The notes below the pieces were generated by a model. That model was not told the origin of the DNA. It was given only the letters and a program-made list of their open reading frames with translations, and did no database searches. Position numbers and translations under genes: made by a program. A stretch of DNA of 64,000 bases from NCBI RefSeq assembly GCF_009910675.1, contig NZ_RSEJ01000019.1:35418-99417 (forward strand), read 5' to 3'. Positions 42,960 through 49,271 of this stretch are shown here, one piece after another. The DNA is from Photobacterium alginatilyticum (lineage in GTDB: Bacteria; Pseudomonadota; Gammaproteobacteria; Enterobacterales; Vibrionaceae). Position 1 is the stretch's first letter. Each line of letters begins with the position of its first letter.

Positions 42960-43940
42960 ATGAGCACCTGGTCAAACGTTCTGAGTTTCAAACCTATTGC
43001 ATTATCTTCGCAAGACAACCTGCCGGAGCTGGCACTGGTCGATCTCGCTGACTGGGGCCTGATCACCCTGGTTGGCGAAGACAAGAAATCCTACCTACAC
43101 GGCCAGGTAACCTGCGATGTCGTCGGCCTCACTGCCGAGCAGTCTACCCTGGGAGCCCATTGCGATGCCAAGGGCAAGATGCGCACCGTATTTCGCTTAT
43201 TCCACCACCGTGATGGCTACGGTTTCTTTCAGCGCCAGAGCGTTATGGCCACCCAACTGCCTGAACTGAAAAAATATGCCATCTTTTCCAAAGTCGACAT
43301 CGAACAAAGCAACGATGTACTGCTAGGCCTGACCGGTAGCAAGGCTGGCGAGGTGGTTGAACGTGAGTTTGGCGGTGAAGGTAATGTCCGCGCCATTCCT
43401 GGCGGAACCGCGGTACAGGTTGATCAGCAGCGCTGGCTAATTGCCGTTGCGGCAGATCAGGCTGAAACCATCGCCGAGAAGCTGGCAACAGAGGCAGAGC
43501 TGTCCGACAGTACACTGTGGGATCTCTATGATATCCGGCATGCGATCCCACGTGTCGATGCGGCTACCGAACTGGAGTTCATCCCCCAGGCAATGAACTT
43601 GCAGGCTCTTGACGGCATTAGCTTCAAAAAAGGCTGCTATACCGGACAGGAAACCGTGGCACGGGCCAAGTATCGCGGAATTAACAAGCGGGCCATGTAT
43701 ATCGTTCACGGTGAAGCTGAGCAGTGCCCGCAGCCGGGTGATGCCCTCGAGCGCAGTGTCGGCGAAAACTGGCGCAAAGGCGGTACCCTAATAGCGGCAT
43801 ACAAGTTTACTGACAACCAGGCAATAGCGCTTGTCGGTCTGCCCAATGATCTGGATGACGATAGTCAGTTCCGCCTTGCCGGGCAGACATCAACTTGGCA
43901 CAAGCAGCCACTGCCTTACTCGCTGGAAGATGATCAATAA
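42960..43940 (+). CDS. ygfZ: tRNA-modifying protein YgfZ (folate-binding)
   Basis: YgfZ is a GcvT-like folate-binding protein that supports iron-sulphur enzymes such as MiaB. The 326-residue protein has the diagnostic KGCYTGQETVARAKYRG motif with its Cys near residue 227, and a GcvT-type N-terminal domain (SYLHGQVTCDV). It is divergent from sdhE; a YbaK-family gene starts 3 nt after its stop. Confidence 0.95.
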   Translation: MSTWSNVLSFKPIALSSQDNLPELALVDLADWGLITLVGEDKKSYLHGQVTCDVVGLTAEQSTLGAHCDAKGKMRTVFRLFHHRDGYGFFQRQSVMATQLPELKKYAIFSKVDIEQSNDVLLGLTGSKAGEVVEREFGGEGNVRAIPGGTAVQVDQQRWLIAVAADQAETIAEKLATEAELSDSTLWDLYDIRHAIPRVDAATELEFIPQAMNLQALDGISFKKGCYTGQETVARAKYRGINKRAMYIVHGEAEQCPQPGDALERSVGENWRKGGTLIAAYKFTDNQAIALVGLPNDLDDDSQFRLAGQTSTWHKQPLPYSLEDDQ

Positions 43941-43943
43941 GCA

Positions 43944-44405
43944 ATGCAAACACCTGTAACCTTCTACCTGGAGCAAGAAGGCGTCGAATACCGGCTCCTG
44001 CCCCACACCAAGCCAGCCAAGACCATTGATGAAGCAGCCTTGGAACGTGGGGTGAACCCCGAGCAGATGGTCAAGTCGATCCTGCTCAGAGACATGGGCG
44101 GATTCCACGTGCTGGCCTGCGTGCCGGGTCCCGCGCAAGTTGATCCGAAAAAAGTCCGTGCCATGTTTGGCTGTCGCCGTATGACCTGCGCCGATGCCAG
44201 TGATGTCGAAAAAGTCACGGGCCTGGTGATCGGTACCGTGGCACCGGTCGGACTGAAACGTCCGCTGCCGGTCATTTTTGACCACAGCATCAAAAAGCAC
44301 CACAAAGTCAATATCAGCAGCGGTGATCGTATGGCCGGCGTCGAGCTAGAAACCGAGGATCTGCTATTGCTGTGCGATCCCATGTTTGCCGATATCTGTC
44401 GCTGA
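43944..44405 (+). CDS. YbaK/EbsC-family aminoacyl-tRNA deacylase
   Basis: Proteins of this family hydrolyse misacylated tRNAs, for example Cys-tRNA(Pro), in trans. The 153-residue product has the YbaK fold pattern: MVKSILLRDMGGFHVLACVPG, VDPKKVRAMFG, TGLVIGTVAPVGLKRPLPVIFD and a C-terminal FADI. Length is that of single-domain YbaK. It is 3 nt downstream of ygfZ, so the two are probably cotranscribed. Substrate specificity cannot be told. A second, divergent member of the superfamily is at 57650-58171. Confidence 0.85.
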   Translation: MQTPVTFYLEQEGVEYRLLPHTKPAKTIDEAALERGVNPEQMVKSILLRDMGGFHVLACVPGPAQVDPKKVRAMFGCRRMTCADASDVEKVTGLVIGTVAPVGLKRPLPVIFDHSIKKHHKVNISSGDRMAGVELETEDLLLLCDPMFADICR

Positions 44406-44425
44406 TCAAGAGAGTAGGAACAAGC

Positions 44426-45364
44426 GTGAAGAATATCAACTGGCGGGGGGTCGACCTTAACCTCTTAATTGCATTTTCCGCCCTGATGGAAACCCGGAGC
44501 GTCACCAAGGCTGCTGCCAGATTATCCATCGGGCAGTCTGCCATGAGCCATAACCTGTCTCGGCTGAGGGCACTGATCAATGATCCGCTGTTCGAGCGTC
44601 AGGGACACCAGATGATCGCGACCGACAAAGCTGTCGAGCTGGCCCCTGTGATCGATAATGTTCTTCACCTTGTCACCACCGAGATCCTTCAGCCAAGCGA
44701 TTTTATCCCCCAGGACTATCAAGGCAGCTTCCGTATCGGCCTTACCGACTACGCCGAGCTTTTGTTTGCCCCGGCCCTGTTCGATGCAATTACCGCACAG
44801 GCTCCCCAGTGCCATCTCAGCTTCTGCAATGTGGACCGCAACAATTACCAGTCCGCCATTGAGGAGCAGAAAATCAACCTGGTTATTGGCTCCATGAAGG
44901 AGCTACCGAGGGAGTTCGACAGCCAGTATCTCTATACCGAAGATCATGTCTGCCTGTTCGACAGTCAGGCCACCGGGTTATCAGTGCCTGTCGATCTGGC
45001 CCATTACATCACAACGCCGCAGGCGCTTGTGACTCCCGACGGCAAGCTCGCCAGTGCTGTTGATAGTCAGCTGCAACAGCAGGGAGTTAGCCGCCATATT
45101 GCTGTCGGCTCGAGTAACTTCATGACAATTCGTCACTTACTAACAGGGCGGAACCTGCTATGTGTCGTATCGACCCTGATGGCTCGTGTCGATATTTTTC
45201 ATGATAACCTCACCCAGTGTCCGCCACCGGTGAAGATCCCTGATTTTGATATCAACATGTTGTGGCTGCGCCGAAATGGCAGCCACCCGAGAGTCGAATG
45301 GCTGCGGCAGATAGTCAGCGAGACCATCACCAAACGCGTTGCCGTGCTGCGACAGCACAGTTAA
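44426..45364 (+). CDS. LysR-family transcriptional regulator
   Basis: A 312-residue LysR-type regulator. The N-terminal winged helix-turn-helix is clear (LNLLIAFSALMETRSVTKAAARLSIGQSAMSHNLSRL in part), followed by a periplasmic-binding-type effector domain. A GTG start at 44426 is favoured by TAGGA upstream; the frame extends to 44372 inside the YbaK-like gene without family similarity. The segment VDLNLLIAFSAL resembles NodD/LeuO-type members. It is in the same direction as ygfZ and the YbaK-like gene. Its targets are unknown. Confidence 0.85.
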   Translation: MKNINWRGVDLNLLIAFSALMETRSVTKAAARLSIGQSAMSHNLSRLRALINDPLFERQGHQMIATDKAVELAPVIDNVLHLVTTEILQPSDFIPQDYQGSFRIGLTDYAELLFAPALFDAITAQAPQCHLSFCNVDRNNYQSAIEEQKINLVIGSMKELPREFDSQYLYTEDHVCLFDSQATGLSVPVDLAHYITTPQALVTPDGKLASAVDSQLQQQGVSRHIAVGSSNFMTIRHLLTGRNLLCVVSTLMARVDIFHDNLTQCPPPVKIPDFDINMLWLRRNGSHPRVEWLRQIVSETITKRVAVLRQHS

Positions 45365-45389
45365 GTGATCCCGGCCGGGATCACTTTTT
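45363..45389 (+). terminator. Terminator after the LysR gene, overlapping the nqrM-like stop
   Basis: AAGTGATCCCGG and CCGGGATCACTT are perfectly complementary and followed by TTTC. The stop codon of the leftward NqrM-like gene lies within the right arm. Confidence 0.85.
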
Positions 45390-45575
45390 CTCAGGCTCGC
45401 TGATCTGATACAGCCTGTGGCTATCACACGTCTCGTCGCAGTTACATTCCTTTTCGACCCCGACTCCGGCCAGGCCGCCACAACTGCCCTTAATGGTTTT
45501 CTTCTTCACGATCCAGCCTATCGCCATGGCGACAATAACCAGCAGAAAAATCATTACTGTCAGCAAAAAAGTCAT
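45381..45575 (-). CDS. NqrM-like (DUF539) small membrane protein
   Basis: NqrM is needed to mature the Na+-translocating NADH:quinone reductase, probably by delivering iron to the Cys4 site between NqrD and NqrE. This 64-residue protein has one N-terminal membrane segment (residues 2-22) and the family motif GSCGGLAGVGVEKECNCDETC with four cysteines. Canonical nqrM sits beside the nqr operon; here it is in a DUF134/NifX-like operon, so it may be a paralogue, for example for Rnf, or a displaced copy. It overlaps the upstream gene by 4 nt (ATGA) and has GGAGGG as ribosome site. Confidence 0.8.
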   Translation of the reverse strand: MTFLLTVMIFLLVIVAMAIGWIVKKKTIKGSCGGLAGVGVEKECNCDETCDSHRLYQISEPEKK

Positions 45576-46048
45576 ATCTTTAGCCCTCCTACCTTAGTCA
45601 GACCCGACAATGACAGCTTAGTATTCATTGCTGTACCAATTTTAGCTGGTGCCGGTTTTTTCTTGCTGCCACAACCGCAGCCACAATCTCCTTTCTCCCG
45701 CTTACACGGCCGCCCCTGCTCAGGCGATGTCAGTTGCTCTCCGACAATACCACCGCCCAGCACCGCTGAGACCTGACTGCGGACAGGCACACGGGTTACC
45801 GAGAAACCAGCCTGCAGCAATCTGGCCAGTGAGCGCTTGCCAATATTTCCCAGCGTTATTTCGCTCACGCCCAGATCGCTAAGCTGACGCTGAAGGCGTT
45901 TTTTGTGTTTGCAGCCGATCTCGCGGCTCCCGGTATTTTCCAGTGTCGTAACCAGTTGCCCTTGCTCATCAAAGACCAGAAAAGCAGCAGCTTTACCAAA
46001 ATGCCCCGCCACTTCATTACGTGGCGTAACCGCAATTGCTCGCGACAT
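45572..46048 (-). CDS. NifX/NifB-family (dinitrogenase cofactor-type) metal-cluster-binding protein
   Basis: The 158-residue protein has an RNase H-like NifX/NafY-type domain: IAVTPRNEVAGHFGKAAAFLVFD at the N-terminus, IGCKHKKRLQRQLSDLGVSEI and LGNIGKRSLARLLQAGF. Family members carry FeMo-co or other iron-sulphur clusters. A C-terminal extension has the cysteine cluster CKREKGDCGCGCG, likely for metal binding. No nitrogenase genes are nearby, so nitrogen fixation is not implied. It starts 1 nt after the DUF134 stop with AGGAG upstream, and overlaps the NqrM-like gene. The cargo is unknown. Confidence 0.8.
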   Translation of the reverse strand: MSRAIAVTPRNEVAGHFGKAAAFLVFDEQGQLVTTLENTGSREIGCKHKKRLQRQLSDLGVSEITLGNIGKRSLARLLQAGFSVTRVPVRSQVSAVLGGGIVGEQLTSPEQGRPCKREKGDCGCGCGSKKKPAPAKIGTAMNTKLSLSGLTKVGGLKI

Positions 46049-46049
46049 A

Positions 46050-46391
46050 TTAACGCTCCTTTTCTTTGTCCTGCCGCTTATTATCAACCGGCAGTGAAAT
46101 GTTAGATGGGGATGAGTCAGGCTGAAGCTCCAGCGCTTTCCCTTTTACCAGGGCCTGTGCGACTTTATGCCGTGCCCGGGCAACAATATTGCCTAACGTT
46201 TGCCGTGAAACGCCGAGCTTCTCGGCAGCAGCCTGCTGTTGCAGGCCGTCGAGATCCACGAGTCTGATGGCTTCAAGCTCATCCGGGGCTAGCGCAATAC
46301 TTTCCAGCTGCGACATCGGCACACCGTTAGGTTTAAAACAACTGTAGGCCGGGCGACAACCGATCCGGCGGTGTATTTTTGGTCTGGGCAT
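46050..46391 (-). CDS. DUF134 (UPF0251) helix-turn-helix protein
   Basis: The 113-residue protein starts MPRPKIHRRIGCRPAYSCFK, the characteristic opening of the DUF134 family, and has a sigma-region-4-like helix-turn-helix (QQQAAAEKLGVSRQTLGNIVARARHKVAQAL in part). This suggests a DNA-binding regulator of its own operon. ATG at 46391 has GAGG upstream. It leads a three-gene operon with NifX-like and NqrM-like proteins. Palindromes centred at 46411 and 46439 lie just upstream and could be its operator; that is inference. Confidence 0.85.
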   Translation of the reverse strand: MPRPKIHRRIGCRPAYSCFKPNGVPMSQLESIALAPDELEAIRLVDLDGLQQQAAAEKLGVSRQTLGNIVARARHKVAQALVKGKALELQPDSSPSNISLPVDNKRQDKEKER

Positions 46392-46405
46392 GACGTCCTC
46401 ATTTC

Positions 46406-46445
46406 TGGCATATGCCAACAATGGCCATATTATTGGCATATGCTA
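46406..46445 (-). promoter_or_regulatory. Candidate operator of the DUF134 operon
   Basis: The perfect palindrome TGGCATATGCCA (46406-46417) is repeated as TGGCATATGCTA (46434-46445), 28 bp centre to centre. ATGGCCAT lies between. The first palindrome is 15-26 nt upstream of the DUF134 start codon. Confidence 0.55.
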
Positions 46446-46870
46446 AAAATCAAACCTTGATCCTGAGCAGAAAACGGAAGAAAACAGCAAACAACTCAGA
46501 CCAGCAAGAGGATTTAGCACAAAACACTAAATCAGCGGCAGGAGGAACGGATCTCCGCCTAGAAGCACAGATAAAAAATGACACGAAACAATCAACAAAG
46601 CATATTGGTGCATATAAGGAAGATCTGTAACACCATAATATACAAACAATAATTAGCAGCAATCGCTGAGTTCATAAAATTTTACAATTCAATTCACTTA
46701 TTTATTGGCACAAACAAACAGAATAATCATCTAAAAAAATAGTAGTAGCACAAAAAAATACATCGCTCAGTTAAATTTAACATTATTATTATGCTGTAAA
46801 CATCACAAAACTTTCATAGCCTCTATTCTATAATTCCCGCCGTTAGGAACCCATAGAAGGTTGGCTTTAT
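46446..46870 (+). other. AT-rich intergenic region between the DUF134 operon and ytfK
   Basis: About 425 bp of A/T-rich sequence with A-tracts. No convincing gene is seen; a short leftward frame at 46450-46662 lacks a ribosome site and family features. TATAAT near 46830 may be the -10 of the ytfK promoter. Confidence 0.5.
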
Positions 46871-47077
46871 ATGCGCATGTTCAAACGCTACGTGCCCAAA
46901 TTAATAGCAAAACACGTAAGTCGTTTATTTAGTGGAAGGATCTATATTGATGGCCGAGGAGGCTATGAATTCAACAATGGAATGTTGCTTGTGCCCATAA
47001 AAGCCCAGCAACGGCATTTTCAGACCGTCAACGAGGTAAATCAGGAAATAAAACGCCTAAAAGAATGCTCGTTATAG
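46871..47077 (+). CDS. ytfK: YtfK-like (DUF1107) protein
   Basis: The 68-residue product matches the DUF1107 pattern of E. coli YtfK: F-RY-P then AK-V--LF-GR-YI, G--EF--G--L-P, and a final EVN---RL. Here these are FKRYVPKLIAKHVSRLFSGR, GYEFNNGMLLVP and NEVNQEIKRL. YtfK binds SpoT and tilts it toward (p)ppGpp synthesis during phosphate or fatty-acid starvation; that role is inferred here. AAGG lies about 10 nt upstream and a terminator follows. It stands alone between an AT-rich region and gcvH. Confidence 0.82.
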   Translation: MRMFKRYVPKLIAKHVSRLFSGRIYIDGRGGYEFNNGMLLVPIKAQQRHFQTVNEVNQEIKRLKECSL

Positions 47078-47109
47078 CAAGCCGCTGACAGTAATTGCCC
47101 GAATAGCCC

Positions 47110-47136
47110 AAAGCCCACCCTCACGTGGGCTTTATT
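47110..47136 (+). terminator. Terminator after ytfK
   Basis: AAAGCCCAC and GTGGGCTTT form a 9-bp stem with a 6-nt loop, followed by ATT. It lies between the convergent ytfK and gcvH ends and may act on both. Confidence 0.75.
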
Positions 47137-47150
47137 GACTTGGTGACTCG

Positions 47151-47543
47151 CTATTCCGATTCATCAATCAAGTCCAGGTAGTTATCCGCATCCAGCAGAT
47201 CCGCAAACTCGCTCTCATCTTCGACTTTTATCTGAAATAGCCAGCCATCGCCGTAGGGATCACTATTGACCAGCTCCGGCGAGCTTTCCAGCTCTTCGTT
47301 AATGGCAACGACAAACCCAGTCAAAGGGGCATAGATGTCTGACGCCGCCTTGACTGACTCTGCAACGGCACAGTCTTCCCCGGCCTCTGTGGCGGCATCG
47401 AGTTCTGGCAAATCAACAAAAACCATATCACCCAGCATCGACTGGGCATGATCAGTAAGACCTACGGTATAGACACCCTCACCTTCCGGACGTACCCACT
47501 CATGGGTATTGGTAAACTTCAACTCAGAGGGAATATAGCTCAT
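47151..47543 (-). CDS. gcvH: Glycine cleavage system H protein
   Basis: GcvH carries the aminomethyl group on a lipoyl lysine between P, T and L proteins. The 130-residue protein is full length, with [20 protein letters not shown] and the lipoylation motif [16 protein letters not shown] intact. ATG at 47543 has AAGGAAG upstream. In E. coli ubiI is followed by gcvT-gcvH-gcvP; here gcvH alone follows ubiI, with no gcvT or gcvP nearby. No glycine riboswitch was recognised upstream. Confidence 0.96.
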   Translation of the reverse strand: MSYIPSELKFTNTHEWVRPEGEGVYTVGLTDHAQSMLGDMVFVDLPELDAATEAGEDCAVAESVKAASDIYAPLTGFVVAINEELESSPELVNSDPYGDGWLFQIKVEDESEFADLLDADNYLDLIDESE

Positions 47544-47736
47544 GGTGATACTTCCTTTTGAAAGCCTGCCTATCGCCTTTAACTCAATGCGACAAAGCAG
47601 ATAAGTTAAAACCCAGGTACAGCACTTCAACTAACATGGCTGCCGTCAGTCTCGAATTTGTATTCAAATTCCTGTTATTTACTGTAGGAGAAAAAATCAA
47701 AATGTGATCAAAAAAATCCCTACGAATTAGCGACAA

Positions 47737-47764
47737 ACAAAAAACCGCCTCAAACGAGACGGTT
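47737..47764 (-). terminator. Terminator after ubiI
   Basis: Read leftward, AACCGTCTC, loop GTTT and GAGGCGGTT form a 9-bp stem with one U-G wobble, followed by six Ts. Confidence 0.88.
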
Positions 47765-47795
47765 TATTCTGCTAGCAATACCGGCTTGGAATTAG

Positions 47796-49004
47796 TTAGT
47801 GCCTGGCTAAATCCGGTAACTCCCCGGATAGCCCCAGCGCCCGGCGCATAAATTCATCTTTCACACCCGGCGCTTTATCGGCGATAAGCATACCGATGTC
47901 ACGCACCAGTTTCTTGGCAGGGTGGCTGCCATCAAACAGATCGCGGAACGCCTGCATCGCGGTGATCATTTTAGCCGCCTCGGCCTTGCGCCAACGCTCG
48001 TACTGCCGCAGGTTCGCTTTCTTGCCGATATCCTGCTCTTGCAGCCACAGCGCTTTCAACTCCTGCGCCAGACTGGCCGCATCAAGCAAGCCCAGGTTGA
48101 CTCCCTGGCCAGCCAGCGGATGAATGGTATGGGCCGCATCACCAACCAGCGCCACCCGTTCACGGACAAAGTCGCGGGCATAGCGCATTTTCAGCGGAAA
48201 GGCCTGACGATCACCCTCCACCTTGCACAAGCCTAACCGGCGGTCAAAGGCGGCGGTCAGGGTCTTGTTAAACTCAGCGTCAGACAAGGCACAAAGCTGC
48301 TCGGCATCCTGTGGGGACACTGACCAGACAATTGAGCACAAGTCACTGTCCGGCAAAGGCAGAAAGGCTAATGGTCCCTGTGGGCGGAAGATCTGGCGAG
48401 CCGTTTGCTCATGGGGTTCCGAACATCGGATATTGGCAACAATCGCACTGTGGCCGTAATCCCAGTGAGTAAGCGGAATATCCAGTTGCTGGCGCAGCCA
48501 GGAGTTGGCACCGTCGGCACCGACTACCAGCTTGGCCGTCAGGCTCTGGCCCGACTCGAGACTCAGCCAGGCTTCACTTTCGCCAAAGGCAATATTCTGA
48601 CAGCGCTCGGGAGCCAGTACCGTCACATTCGGCAATTGCTGTACTCGTTCTAGCAAAGCCAGCTGAATCACCCGGTTCTCGACGATATGCCCCAGGTTCG
48701 GCTGGGCCAGACGCTCGGCATCGAAGTCGATGCTGGCAAAGCTATCCTGCTCCCACACCTGCATCTTGCTGTACGGGCTCAGGCGACGTGCTTCAATCCC
48801 CGGCCAAGCCCCGACGCGTTGCAAAATACGCTCACTGGCCCGGCTGAGAGCTGAAACACGCAAATCCGGTAATGGTTCAAGCGTCTGCTCCGGCAATCGG
48901 CCTTCAATGACCGCCACTCGCAACTCTGTGTCAGCGAGCGCAGCGGCCAGCGTCAAGCCAACCATTCCACCGCCAATAATGGCAACATCTACACTTTGCA
49001 TCAT
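47796..49004 (-). CDS. ubiI: 2-octaprenylphenol hydroxylase-type FAD monooxygenase UbiI
   Basis: UbiI (formerly VisC) performs the aerobic C5 hydroxylation in ubiquinone synthesis. The 402-residue protein has the FAD-binding motif DVAIIGGGMVGLTLAAALA at the N-terminus, VGADGANSWLR and the second FAD motif VALVGDAAHTIHPLAGQGVNLGLLD in part. Two ATG codons occur at the start. The start codon directly abuts the structured repeat at 49006-49270, which separates it from ubiH. Confidence 0.93.
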   Translation of the reverse strand: MMQSVDVAIIGGGMVGLTLAAALADTELRVAVIEGRLPEQTLEPLPDLRVSALSRASERILQRVGAWPGIEARRLSPYSKMQVWEQDSFASIDFDAERLAQPNLGHIVENRVIQLALLERVQQLPNVTVLAPERCQNIAFGESEAWLSLESGQSLTAKLVVGADGANSWLRQQLDIPLTHWDYGHSAIVANIRCSEPHEQTARQIFRPQGPLAFLPLPDSDLCSIVWSVSPQDAEQLCALSDAEFNKTLTAAFDRRLGLCKVEGDRQAFPLKMRYARDFVRERVALVGDAAHTIHPLAGQGVNLGLLDAASLAQELKALWLQEQDIGKKANLRQYERWRKAEAAKMITAMQAFRDLFDGSHPAKKLVRDIGMLIADKAPGVKDEFMRRALGLSGELPDLARH

Positions 49005-49005
49005 T

Positions 49006-49270
49006 ATACCAATTCCATAAATTATCTAACCATTCAGAACACCACAGGGAACCTAGTTCAAGGATAGCGATTGATAGAAGAGTAGTTCTCTTTTGAAATC
49101 GCTAGACACAGAAATTGGCTTCCTGTGGTGTTCCCTTTGGGCGAGTTTAAAATACTTTTATACTGCGTTAATAAATTTCAATTTAGAGCCACTAGATTTT
49201 CAATTTATCTCCTTGTCTAAAAGCATTTTAACTCTCGCTGAATTAATCAGATAATTAATGGATTTGGTAT
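49006..49270 (-). repeat. Structured 265-bp repeat, copy 2 (MITE-like or RNA element)
   Basis: Terminal inverted repeats ATACCAATTCCAT... (49006 on) and its near mirror ending at 49270 bound the element. Read leftward it is colinear with the copy at 37769-38034: a 22-base block is identical at the same offset of 69 (49180-49201), and smaller blocks match at offsets 121 and 155. Stems at 49221-49231/49147-49157, 49202-49209/49170-49177, 49122-49133/49037-49048 and 49097-49104/49065-49072 differ in sequence from copy 1 but keep pairing. It fills the whole ubiH-ubiI gap and ends 1 nt before the ubiI start codon. Confidence 0.82.
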
Positions 49271-49271
49271 T

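Noticed and set aside
45572..46048. Evidence for nitrogen fixation from the NifX-like gene
   Set aside because: No nif structural or cofactor genes are nearby, and the family is widespread in non-fixers.
46450..46662. Possible 70-residue leftward membrane protein in the AT-rich region
   Set aside because: No ribosome site, no family pattern, and hydrophobicity is expected from AT-rich antisense sequence.
47544..47736. Glycine riboswitch before gcvH
   Set aside because: No recognisable glycine aptamer core was found; only a normal leader.
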